Of a stretch of 64,000 bases of DNA, positions 41,101 through 53,119 are shown piece after piece. Every line of letters starts with the position of its first letter. Within the stretch, counting starts at the first letter, position 1. The translations under genes were made by a program, and so were the position numbers. Location of the stretch: NCBI GenBank assembly GCA_954871525.1, contig OX940870.1, positions 18,135,501-18,199,500 of the forward strand. Reading direction: 5' to 3'. The notes under the pieces are model-generated. The model did not search any database. It saw nothing but the letters and a program-made list of their open reading frames with translations, and was not told the origin of the DNA. Source of the DNA: Parietaria judaica (Eukaryota; Streptophyta; Magnoliopsida; Rosales; Urticaceae).

Positions 41101-41642
41101 GAGAGCAAATACGATGCGTTCAGGATAAAATTTCAGTTGCTAGACCTTTATTTAGGTGATATTATTACAAATTGGGTTATTTTTGGCATTAAAAGTATTT
41201 GACGCTCTCCAAAAACCTTGTTTCACCAATTAATGCGTGCGCGTGCACCAAAAAAAACTGAGTCTTTTTCCCATTTTACGCAAAACAACCCTAATTAAAC
41301 GATATTTTAAACAAAAAATGAACTTCAAATTCTTAGTAATGTGTATTTATACCACATTTAATTATTTTAATCCCTAAATCACGAAGCACTATCTCTTAGT
41401 TTCAATACCAAGCATTTAACGGGTTAAAATAATTACCGAAAAGGGTTAAAAATTGGTTTTCTTACCAGAGCAAATCCGATGCGTTCACGATGAAATTTCA
41501 GTTGCTAGACCTTTATTTGGGTGGCATTATTACAGATTAGGTTATTTTTGGCATTAAAAGTATTTGACACTCTCCAAAGACACTGTTTCACCTATTAATG
41601 CGTGCTCCAAAAAAAATCCAGTCTTTTTCTCATTTTACGCAA
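35178..41642. repeat. Hexameric higher-order repeat F-G-H-I-J-K, three copies of 2,153-2,159 bp
   Basis: Copies start at 35178, 37331 and 39484. Unit starts are 35178, 35537, 35895, 36255, 36613, 36972; 37331, 37690, 38048, 38408, 38766, 39125; 39484, 39843, 40201, 40561, 40919, 41284. F has GGTATTGTTACAG and ACACATAA. G follows with ACTTCGAATTC and GCACTAGCTC and ends ACAACCATAATT. H has AAAAAAATAAACTT and ATTATGACAG. I has AAAAAAGAACTTC and CACTAAAAGTATATAAGG. J has TTCAGGATAAAA. K has GACACTCTCC. The third copy is 6 bp longer because GCGTGC is duplicated at 41,235-41,246. The halves F-G-H and I-J-K correspond unit by unit, so the hexamer looks like a diverged dimer of trimers. Confidence 0.95.
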
Positions 41643-44600
41643 AACAACCCTAATTAAACGATATTTTAAACAAAAAATGAACTTCAAATTCTTAGTTATG
41701 TGTATTTATATCACATTTACTTATTTTAATCCCTATATCGCGAAGCACCATCTCGTAGTTTCAATACCAAGCATTTAACGGGTTAAAATAATAACCGAAA
41801 ATGGTTAAAAATTGGTTTTCTTACGAGTGCAAATACGATGTGTTCATGATGAAATTTCAGTTGCTAGACCTTTATTTGGGTGGTATTGTTACAGATTGGG
41901 TTATTTTTTGCATTAAAAGTATTTGACGCTCTACAGAAACCCTGTTTCACCAATTTATGCGTGCTCCAAAAAAAACTGAGTCTTTTTCCCATTTTACGCA
42001 TAACAACCCTAATTAAACGATATTTTAAACAAAAAATGAACTTCAAATTCTTAGTAATGTGTATTTATACCACATTTAATTATTTTAATCCCTAAATCGC
42101 GAAGCACTATCTCTTAGTTTCAATATCAAGCATTTAACGGGTTAAAATCATTACAGAAAAGTGTTAAAAATTAGTTTTCTTACGAGAGCAAATACGATGC
42201 GTTCAGGATAAAATTTCAGTTGCTAGACCTTTATTTAGGTGATATTATTACAAATTGGGTTATTTTTGGCATTAAAAGTATTTGACGCTCTCCAAAAACC
42301 TTGTTTCACCAATTAATGCGTGCACCAAAAAAAACTGAGTCTTTTTCCCATTTTACGCAAAACAACCCTAATTAAACGATATTTTAAACAAAAAATGAAC
42401 TTCAAATTCTTAGTAATGTGTATTTATACCACATTTAATTATTTTAATCCCTAAATCACGAAGCACTATCTCTTAGTTTCAATACCAAGCATTTAACGGG
42501 TTAAAATAATTACCGAAAAGGGTTAAAAATTGGTTTTCTTACCAGAGCAAATCCGATGCGTTCACGATGAAATTTCAGTTGCTAGACCTTTATTTGGGTG
42601 GTATTATTACAGATTGGATTATTCTTCGCATTAAAAGTATTTGACACTCTCCAAAGACACTGTTTCACCTATTAATGCGTGCTCCAAAAAAAATCCAGTC
42701 TTTTTCTCATTTTACGCAAAACAACCCTAATTAAACGATATTTTAAACAAAAAATGAACTTCAAATTCTTAGTTATGTGTATTTATATCACATTTACTTA
42801 TTTTAATCCCTATATCGCGAAGCACCATCTCGTAGTTTCAATACCAAGCATTTAACGGGTTAAAATAATAACCGAAAATGGTTAAAAATTGGTTTTCTTA
42901 CGAGAGCAAATACGATGTGTTCATGATGAAATTTCAGTTGCTAGACCTTTATTTGGGTGGTATTGTTACAGATTGGGTTATTTTTTGCATTAAAAGTATT
43001 TGACGCTCTACAGAAACCCTGTTTCACCAATTTATGCGTGCTCCAAAAAAAACTGAGTCTTTTTCCCATTTTACGCATAACAACCCTAATTAAACGATAT
43101 TTTAAACAAAAAATGAACTTCAAATTCTTAGTAATGTGTATTTATACCACATTTAATTATTTTAATCCCTAAATCGCGAAGCACTATCTCTTAGTTTCAA
43201 TATCAAGCATTTAACGGGTTAAAATCATTACAGAAAAGTGTTAAAAATTAGTTTTCTTACGAGAGCAAATACGATGCGTTCAGGATAAAATTTCAGTTGC
43301 TAGACCTTTATTTAGGTGATATTATTACAAATTGGGTTATTTTTGGCATTAAAAGTATTTGACGCTCTCCAAAAACCTTGTTTCACCAATTAATGCGTGC
43401 ACCAAAAAAAACTGAGTCTTTTTCCCATTTTACGCAAAACAACCCTAATTAAACGATATTTTAAACAAAAAATGAACTTCAAATTCTTAGTAATGTGTAT
43501 TTATACCACATTTAATTATTTTAATCCCTAAATCACGAAGCACTATCTCTTAGTTTCAATACCAAGCATTTAACGGGTTAAAATAATTACCGAAAAGGGT
43601 TAAAAATTGGTTTTCTTACCAGAGCAAATCCGATGCGTTCACGATGAAATTTCAGTTGCTAGACCTTTATTTGGGTGGTATTATTACAGATTAGGTTATT
43701 TTTGGCATTAAAAGTATTTGACACTCTCCAAAGACACTGTTTCACCTATTAATGCGTGCTCCAAAAAAAATCCAGTCTTTTTCTCATTTTACGCAAAACA
43801 ACCCTAATTAAACGATATTTTAAACAAAAAATGAACTTCAAATTCTTAGTTATGTGTATTTATATCACATTTACTTATTTTAATCCCTATATCGCGAAGC
43901 ACAATCTCGTAGTTTCAATACCAAGCATTTAACGGGTTAAAATAATAACCGAAAATGGTTAAAAATTGGTTTTCTTACGAGAGCAAATACGATGTGTTCA
44001 TGATGAAATTTCAGTTGCTAGACCTTTATTTGGGTGGTATTGTTACAGATTGGGTTATTTTTTGCATTAAAAGTATTTGACGCTCTACAGAAACCCTGTT
44101 TCACCAATTTATGCGTGCTCCAAAAAAAACTGAGTCTTTTTCCCATTTTACGCATAACAACCCTAATTAAACGATATTTTAAACAAAAAATGAACTTCAA
44201 ATTCTTAGTAATGTGTATTTATACCACATTTAATTATTTTAATCCCTAAATCGCGAAGCACTATCTCTTAGTTTCAATATCAAGCATTTAACGGGTTAAA
44301 ATCATTACAGAAAAGTGTTAAAAATTAGTTTTCTTACGAAAGCAAATACGATGCGTTCAGGATAAAATTTCAGTTGCTAGACCTTTATTTAGGTGATATT
44401 ATTACAAATTTGGTTATTTTTGGCATTAAAAGTATTTGACGCTCTCCAAAAACCTTGTTTCACCAATTAATGCGTGCACCAAAAAAAACTGAGTCTTTTT
44501 CCCATTTTACGCAAAACAACCCTAATTAAACGATATTTTAAACAAAAAATGAACTTCAAATTCTTAGTAATGTGTATTTATACCACATTTAATTATTTTA

Positions 44601-44873
44601 ATCCCTAAATCACGAAGCACTATCTCTTAGTTTCAATACCAAGCATTTAACGGGTTAAAATAATTACCGAAAAGGGTTAAAAATTGGTTTTCTTACCAGA
44701 GCAAATCCGATGCGTTCACGATGAAATTTCAGTTGCTAGACCTTTATTTGGGTGGTATTATTAAAAATTAGGTTATTTTTGGCATTAAAAGTATTTGACA
44801 CTCTCCAAAGACACTGTTTCACCTATTAATGCGTGCTCCAAAAAAAATCCAGTCTTTTTCTCATTTTACGCAA
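41643..44873. repeat. Trimeric higher-order repeat Fx-J-K, three copies of 1,077 bp
   Basis: Copies start at 41643, 42720 and 43797, with internal units at 42002, 42361, 43079, 43438, 44156 and 44515. Each lacks the G-H-I part of the neighbouring hexamer. The Fx unit has the F body (GGTATTGTTACAG, CATTAAAAGTATTTGACG) but the I end (ACGCATAAC) and is followed by the I flank (ACTTCAAATTC, GCACTATCTC). The crossover between F and I therefore lies in the roughly 100 bp between CTCTACAG and the CATAAC end. The K unit at 42,361-42,719 carries a short tract from another domain, reported separately. Confidence 0.93.
42361..42719. repeat. K unit with a short B2-like tract (42,616-42,627)
   Basis: Other K units read GATTAGGTTATTTTTGGC here. 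This one reads GATTGGATTATTCTTCGC. The four differences (42,616, 42,618, 42,624, 42,627) all match B2 units near 10,661, 13,529, 22,847 and 25,711. The flanks on both sides are K type, including ATCCGATGCG before and GACACTCTCC after it. This looks like a short gene-conversion tract. Confidence 0.82.
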
Positions 44874-47742
44874 AACAACCCTAATTAAACGATATTTTAA
44901 ACAAAAAATGAACTTCAAATTCTTAGTTATGTGTATTTATATCACATTTACTTATTTTAATCCCTATATCGCGAAGCACCATCTCGTAGTTTCAATACCA
45001 AGCATTTAACGGGTTAAAATAATAACCGAAAATGGTTAAAAATTGGTTTTCTTACGAGAGCAAATACGATGTGTTCATGATGAAATTTCAGTTGCTAGAC
45101 CTTTATTTGGGTGGTATTATTATAAATTGGGTTATTTTTTGCATTAAAAGTATTTGACGCTCTACAGAAACCCTGTTTCACCAATTTATGCGTGCTCCAA
45201 AAAAAACTGAGTCTTTTTCCCATTTTACACATAACAACCCTAATTAAACGATATTTTAAACAAAAAATGAACTTCGAATTCTTAGTAATGTGTATTTATA
45301 CCACATTTAATTATTTTAATCCCTAAATCGCGAAGCACTAGCTCTTAGTTTCAATATCAAGCATTTAACGGGTTAAAATCATTACCGAAAAGTGTTAAAA
45401 ATTAGTTTTCTTACGAGAGCAAATACGATGCGTTCATGATAAAATTTCAGTTGCTAGACCTATATTTGGGTGATATTATTACAAATTGTGTTATTTTTGG
45501 CATTAAAAGTATTTGACGCTCTCCAAAAACCCTGTTTCACCAATTAATGCGTGCTCCAAAAAAACTGAGTCTTTTTCCCATTTTAAGCAAAACAACCATA
45601 ATTAAACGATATTTTAAACAAAAAAATAAACTTCAAATTCTTTGTAATGTGTATTTATATCACATTTACTTATTTTAATCCCTATATCGCGATGCACTAT
45701 CTCGTAGTTTCGATACCAAGCATTTAACGGGTTAAAATAATTACCGAAAAGGGTTAAAAATTGGTTTTCTTACCAGAGCAAATACGATGCGTTCACGATG
45801 AAATTTCAGTTGCTAGACCTTTATTTGGGTGGTATTATGACAGATTGGGTTATTTTTGGCATTAAAAGTATTTGACGCTCTCCAAAAACCCTGTTTCACC
45901 AATTTATGCGTGCTCCAAAAAAAACTGAGTCTTTTTCCCATTTTACGCAAAACAACCCTAATTAAACGATATTTTAAACAAAAAAGAACTTCAAATTCTT
46001 AGTAATGTGTATTTATACCACATTTAATTATTTTAATACCTAAATCGCGAAACACTATCTCTTAGTTTCAATACCAAGCATTTAACGGGTTAAAATAATT
46101 ACCGAAAAGGGTTAAAAATTTGTTTTCTTACGACAGCAAATACGATGCGTTCATGATAAAATTTCAGTTGCTAGACCTTTATTTGGGTGGTATTATTACA
46201 GATTGGGTTATTTTTTGCACTAAAAGTATATAAGGCTCTACAGAAACCCTGTTTCACCAATTTATGCGTGCTCCAAAAAAAACTGAGTCTTTTTCCCATT
46301 TTACGCATAACAACCCTAATTAAACGATATTTTAAACAAAAAATGAACTTCAAATTCTTAGTAATGTGTATTTATACTGCATTTAATTATTTTAATCCCT
46401 AAATCGCGAAGCACTATCTCTTAGTTTCAATATCAAGTATTTAACGGGTTAAAATCATTACAGAAAAGTGTTAAAAATTAGTTTTCTTACGAGAGCAAAT
46501 ACGATGCGTTCATGATAAAATTTCAGTTGCTAGACCTTTATTTGGGTGATATTATTACAAATTGGGTTATTTTTGGCATTGAAACTATTTGACGCTCTCC
46601 AAAAACCCTGTTTCACCAATTAATGCGTGCTCCAAAAAAACTGAGTCTTTTTCCCATTTTACGCAAAACAACCATAATTAAACGATATTTTAAACAAAAA
46701 AATAAACTTCAAATTCTTTGTAATGTGTATTTATATCACATTTACTTATTTTAATCCCTATATCGCGATGCACTATCTCGTAGTTTCGATACCAAGCATT
46801 TAACGGGTTAAAATAATTACCGAAAAGGGTTAAAAATTGGTTTTCTTACCAGAGCAAATACGATGCGTTCACGATGAAATTTCAGTTGCTAGACCTTTAT
46901 TTGGGTGGTATTATGACATATTGGGTTATTTTTGGCATTAAAAGTATTTGACGCTCTCCAAAAACCCTGTTTCACCAATTTATGCGTGCTCCAAAAAAAA
47001 CTGAGTCTTTTTCCCATTTTACGCAAAACAACCCTAATTAAACGATATTTTAAACAAAAAAGAACTTCAAATTCTTAGTAATGTGTGTTTATACCACATT
47101 TAATTATTTTAATACCTAAATCGCGAAACACTATCTCTTAGTTTCAATACCAAGCATTTAACGGGTTAAAATAATTACCGAAAAGGGTTAAAAATTTGTT
47201 TTCTTACGACAGCAAATACGATGCGTTCATGATAAAATTTCAGTTGCTAGACCTTTATTTGGGTGGTATTATTACAGATTGGGTTATTTTTTGCACTAAA
47301 AGTATATAAGGCTCTACAGAAACCCTGTTTCACCAATTTATGCGTGCTCCAAAAAAAACTGAGTCTTTTTCCCATTTTACGCATAACAACCCTAATTAAA
47401 CGATATTTTAAACAAAAAATGAACTTCAAATTCTTAGTAATGTGTATTTATACTGCATTTAATTATTTTAATCCCTAAATCGCGAAGCACTATCTCTTAG
47501 TTTCAATATCAAGCATTTAACGGGTTAAAATCATTACAGAAAAGTGTTAAAAATTAGTTTTCTTACGAGAGCAAATACGATGCGTTCATGATAAAATTTC
47601 AGTTGCTAGACCTTTATTTGGGTGATATTATTACAAATTGGGTTATTTTTGGCATTAAAAGTATTTGACGCTCTCCAAAAACCCTATTTCACCAATTAAT
47701 GCGTGCTCCAAAAAAACTTAGTCTTTTTCCCATTTTACGCAA
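44874..47742. repeat. Hexamer remnant F-G-H-I followed by trimers Gx-H-I
   Basis: Unit starts are 44874 (F), 45233 (G), 45591 (H), 45951 (I), 46309 (Gx), 46667 (H), 47027 (I) and 47385 (Gx). Gx has the J front (AATATCAAG, TCATTACAGAAAAGTG) and the G tail (CCAAAAAAACTGAG, then ACAACCATAATT). J was therefore fused to G, which removed K and F. The resulting repeat is 1,076 bp. It is the complementary trimer to Fx-J-K: one array keeps the F/J/K set and the other the G/H/I set. Both I units here are followed by TATTTATACTGCATTTAATT, a shared private mutation. Confidence 0.9.
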
Positions 47743-49176
47743 AACAACCATAATTAAACGATATTTTCAACAAAAAAATGAACTTCAAATTCTTTGTAAT
47801 GTGTATTTATATCACATTTACTTATTTTAATCCCTATATCGCGAAGCACTATCTCGTAGTTTCGATACCAAGCATTTAACGGGTTTAAATAATTACCGAA
47901 AAGGGTTAAAAATTGGTTTTCTTACGAGAGCAAATACGATGCGTTCATGATAAAATTTCAGTTGCTAGACCTTTCTTTGGGTGGTATTATTACAGGTTGG
48001 GTTATTTTTGGCATTAAAAGTATTTGACGCTCTACAGAAACCCTGTTTCACCAATTTATGCGTGCTAAAAAAAAACTGAGTCTTTTTCCCTTTTTACGCA
48101 AAACAACCCTAATTAAACGATATTTTAAACAAAAAATGAACTTGAAATTCTTAGTAATGTGTATTTATACCACATTTAATAATTTAATCCCTAAATCGCG
48201 AAGCACTATCTCTTATTTTCAATACCAAGCATTTAACGGGTTAAAATAATTACCGAAAAGGGTTAAAAATTGGTTTTCTTACGAGAGCAAAGACGATGCG
48301 TTCATGATGAAATTTCTGTTGCTAGACCTTTATTTTGGTGGTATTATTACAGATTGGGTTATTTTTGGCATTAAAAGTATTTGACGCTCTTCAAAAACCC
48401 TGTTTCACCTATTAATGCGTGCTCCAAAACAAAATTCAGTCTTTTTCTCATTTTACGCAAAACAACCCTAATTAAACGATATTTTAAACAAAAAATGAAC
48501 TTCAAATTTTTAGTAATGTGTATTTATATCACATTTACTTATTTTAATCCCTATATCGCGAAGCACCATCTCTAAGTTTCAATACCAAGCATTTAACGGG
48601 TTAAAATAATTACCGAAAAGGGTTAAAAATTGGTTTTCTTACGAGAGCTAATACGATGCGTTCATGATGAAATTTCAGTTGCTAGACCTTTATTTGGGTG
48701 GTATTATTACAGATTGGGTTATTTTTCGCATTAAAAGTATTTGACGCTCTCAAAAAACCCTGTTTCACCAATTTATGCGTGCTCCAAAAAAAACTAAGTC
48801 TTTTTCCCATTTTACGCAAAACAACCCTAATTAAACAATATTTTAAACAAAAAAGAACTTCAAATTCTTAGTAATGTGTATTTATACCACATTTAATTAT
48901 TTTAATCCCTAAATCGCGAAGCACTATCTCTTAGTTTCAATACCAAGCATTTAACGGGTTAAAATAATTACCGAAAAGGGTTAAAAATTGGTTTTCTTAC
49001 CAGAGCAAATAGGATGCTTCACAATGAAATTTTAACGGCTAGACCTTTATTTGGGTGGTATTATTACAGATTAGGTTATTTTTGGCATTAAAAGTATTTG
49101 ACGCTCTCCAAAGACACTGTTTCACCTATAAATGCGTGCTCCAAAAAAAATCCAGTATTTTTCTCATTTTACGCAA
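47743..49176. repeat. Four units repeating the junction sequence at 32.9-34.2 kb
   Basis: Unit starts are 47743, 48102, 48461 and 48820. From about 48,012 the sequence follows 32,934 onward at a 15,078-bp offset. The first part (47,743-48,030), with GGGTTTAAATAATTACC, CCTTTCTTTGGGTGG and TTACAGGTTGGG, instead matches 54,555-54,842 at a 6,812-bp offset. The unit is therefore a join of two histories with the breakpoint near 48,012-48,030. Confidence 0.87.
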
Positions 49177-52100
49177 AACAACCCTAATTAAACGATATTT
49201 TAAACAAAAAATGAACTTCAAATTCTTAGTAATGTGTATTTATATCACATTTACTTATTTTAATCCCTATATCGCGAAGCACCATCTCGTAGTTTCAATA
49301 CCAAGCATTTAACGGGTTAAAATCATTACTGAAAAGTGTTAAAAATTAGTTTTCTTACGAGAGCAAATACGATGCGTTCATGATGAAATTTAAGTTGCTA
49401 GACCTTTATTTGGTGATATTATTACAAATTGGGTTATTTTTGGTATTAAAAGTATTTGACGCTCTCCAAAAATCCTGTTTCACCAATTAATGCGTGCTCC
49501 AAAAAAAACTGAGTCTTTTTCCCATTTTACGCAAAACAACCCTAATTAAACGACATTTTAAACAAAAATGAACTTAAAATTCTTAGTAATGTGTATTTAT
49601 ACCACATTTAATTATTTTAATCCCTAAATCGCGAAGCACTATCTCTTAGGTTCAATACCAAGCATTTAACAGGGTTAAAATAATTCCTGAAAAGGGTTAA
49701 AAATTGGTTTTCTTACCAAAGCAAATACGATGCGTTCACGATGAAATTTCAGTTGCTAGACCTTTATTTCGGTGGTATTATTACAGATTGGGTTATTTTT
49801 GGCATTAAAACTATTTGACGCTCTCCAAAAACACTGTTTCACCTATTAATACGTGCTCCAAAAAAAATTCAGTCTTTTTCTCATTTTACGCAAAACAACC
49901 CTAATTAAACGATATTTTAAACAAAAAATGAACTTCAAATTCTTAGTAATGTGTATTTATATCACATTTACTTATATTAATCGCTATATCGCGAAGCACC
50001 ATCTCGTAGTTTCAATACCAAGCATTTAACGGGTTAAAATAATTACCGAAAAGGGTTAAAAATTGGTTTTCTTACCAGAGCAAATACGATGCGTTCACGA
50101 TGAAATTTCAGTTGCTACACCTTTATTTGGGTGGTATTATTACAGATTGGGTTATTTTTGGCATTAAAAGTATTTGACGCTCTCCAAAAACCCTGTTTCA
50201 CCAATTTATGCGTGCTCCAAAAAAAACTAAGTCTTTTTCCCATTTTACGCAAAACAACCCTAATTAAACGATATTTTAAACAAAAAATGAACTTCAAATT
50301 CTTAGTAATGTGTATTTATACCACATTTAATTATTTTAATCCCTAAATCGCGAAGCACTATCTCTTAGTTTCAATATCAAGCATTTAACGGGTTAAAATC
50401 ATTACAGAAAAGTGTTAAAAATTAGTTTTCTTACGAGAGCAAATACGATGCGTTCAGGATAAAATTTCAGTTGCTAGACCTTTATTTAGGTGATATTATT
50501 ACAAATTGGGTTATTTTTGGCATTAAAAGTATTTGACGCTCTCCAAAAACCTTGTTTCACCAATTAATGCGTGCACCAAAAAAAACTGAGTCTTTTTCCC
50601 ATTTTACGCAAAACAACCCTAATTAAACGATATTTTAAACAAAAAAGAACTTCAAATTCTTAGTAATGTGTATTTATACCACATTTAATTATTTTAATCC
50701 CTAAATCGCGAAGCACTATCTCTTAGTTTCAATACCAAGCATTTAACGGGTTAAAATAATTACCGAAAAGGGTTAAAAATTGGTTTTCTTACCAGAGCAA
50801 ATACGATGCTTCACAATGAAATTTCAACGGCTAGACCTTTATTTGGGTGGTATTATTACAGATTAGGTTATTTTTGGCATTAAATGTATTTGACGCTCTC
50901 CAAAGACACTGTTTCACCTATAAATGCGTGCTCCAAAAAAAATCCAGTATTTTTCTCATTTTACGCAAAACAACCCTAATTAAACGATATTTTAAACAAA
51001 AAATGAACTTCAAATTCTTAGTAATGTGTATTTATATCACATTTACTTATTTTAATCCCTATATCGCGAAGCACCATCTCGTAGTTTCAATACCAAGCAT
51101 TTAACGGGTTAAAATAATTACCGAAAAGGGTTAAAAATTGGTTTTCTTACCAGAGCAAATACGATGCGTTCACGATGAAATTTCAGTTGCTACACCTTTA
51201 TTTGGGTGGTATTATTACAGATTGGGTTATTTTTGGCATTAAAAGTATTTGACGCTCTCCAAAAACCCTGTTTCACCAATTTATGCGTGCTCCAAAAAAA
51301 ACTAAGTCTTTTTCCCATTTTACGCAAAACAACCCTAATTAAACGATATTTTAAACAAAAAATGAACTTCAAATTCTTAGTAATGTGTATTTATACCACA
51401 TTTAATTATTTTAATCCCTAAATCGCGAAGCACTATCTCTTAGTTTCAATATCAAGCATTTAACGGGTTAAAATCATTACAGAAAAGTGTTAAAAATTAG
51501 TTTTCTTACGAGAGCAAATACGATGCGTTCAGGATAAAATTTCAGTTGCTAGACCTTTATTTAGGTGATATTATTACAAATTGGGTTATTTTTGGCATTA
51601 AAAGTATTTGACGCTCTCCAAAAACCTTGTTTCACCAATTAATGCGTGCACCAAAAAAAACTGAGTCTTTTTCCCATTTTACGCAAAACAACCCTAATTA
51701 AACGATATTTTAAACAAAAAAGAACTTCAAATTCTTAGTAATGTGTATTTATACCACATTTAATTATTTTAATCCCTAAATCGCGAAGCACTATCTCTTA
51801 GTTTCAATACCAAGCATTTAACGGGTTAAAATAATTACCGAAAAGGGTTAAAAATTGGTTTTCTTACCAGAGCAAATACGATGCTTCACAATGAAATTTT
51901 AACGGCTAGACCTTTATTTGGGTGGTATTATTACAGATTAGGTTATTTTTGGCATTAAAAGTATTTGACGCTCTCCAAAGACACTGTTTCACCTATAAAT
52001 GCGTGCTCCAAAAAAAATCCAGTATTTTTCTCATTTTACGCAAAACAACCCTAATTAAACGATATTTTAAACAAAAAATGAACTTCAAATTCTTAGTAAT

Positions 52101-53119
52101 GTGTATTTATATCACATTTACTTATTTTAATCCCTATATCGCGAAGCACCATCTCGTAGTTTCAATACCAAGCATTTAACGGGTTAAAATCATTACTAAA
52201 AAGTGTTAAAAATTAGTTTTCTTACGAGAGCAAATACGATGCGTTCATGATGAAATTTAAGTTGCTAGACCTTTATTTGGTGATATTATTACAAATTGGG
52301 TTATTTTTGGTATTAAAAGTATTTGACGCTCTCCAAAAATCCTGTTTCACCAATTAATGCGTGCTCCAAAAAAAACTGAGTCTTTTTCCCATTTTACGCA
52401 AAACAACCCTAATTAAACGACATTTTAAACAAAAATGAACTTAAAATTCTTAGTAATGTGTATTTATACCACATTTAATTATTTTAATCCCTAAATCGCG
52501 AAGCACTATCTCTTAGGTTCAATACCAAGCATTTAACAGGGTTAAAATAATTCCTGAAAAGGGTTAAAAATTGGTTTTCTTACCAAAGCAAATACGATGC
52601 GTTCACGATGAAATTTCAGTTGCTAGACCTTTATTTCGGTGGTATTATTACAGATTGGGTTATTTTTGGCATTAAAACTATTTGACGCTCTCCAAAAACA
52701 CTGTTTCACCTATTAATACGTGCTCCAAAAAAAATTCAGTCTTTTTCTCATTTTACGCAAAACAACCCTAATTAAACGATATTTTAAACAAAAAATGAAC
52801 TTCAAATTCTTAGTAATGTGTATTTATATCACATTTACTTATATTAATCGCTATATCGCGAAGCACCATCTCGTAGTTTCAATACCAAGCATTTAACGGG
52901 TTAAAATAATTACCGAAAAGGGTTAAAAATTGGTTTTCTTACGAGAGCAAATACGATGCGTTCATGATGAAATTTCAGTTGCTAGACCTTTATTTGGGTG
53001 GTATTATTACAGATTGGGTTATTTTTTGCATTAAAAGTATTTGACGCTCTACAGAAACCCTGTTTCACCAATTTATGCGTGCTCCAAAAAAAACTAAGTC
53101 TTTTTCCCATTTTACGCAT
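49177..53119. repeat. Octameric block of 2,867 bp plus a partial second copy
   Basis: Unit starts are 49177, 49535, 49894, 50253, 50612, 50969, 51328, 51687 (copy 1) and 52044, 52402, 52761 (partial copy 2), all offset by 2,867 bp. Shared rare markers are TTTATTTGGTGATATT, AAAAATCCTGTTTC, AACGACATTTTAAAC, TTAACAGGGTTAAAATAATTCC and ACCAAAGCAAATACG. Inside copy 1 a trimer of 1,075 bp (an H-like unit with TTGCTACACC, a J unit, and a K-like unit with ATGCTTCACAATG) occurs twice, at 49,894-50,968 and 50,969-52,043. The second octamer copy diverges after about 52,930, where ACCAGAGC is replaced by ACGAGAGC. Confidence 0.88.
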
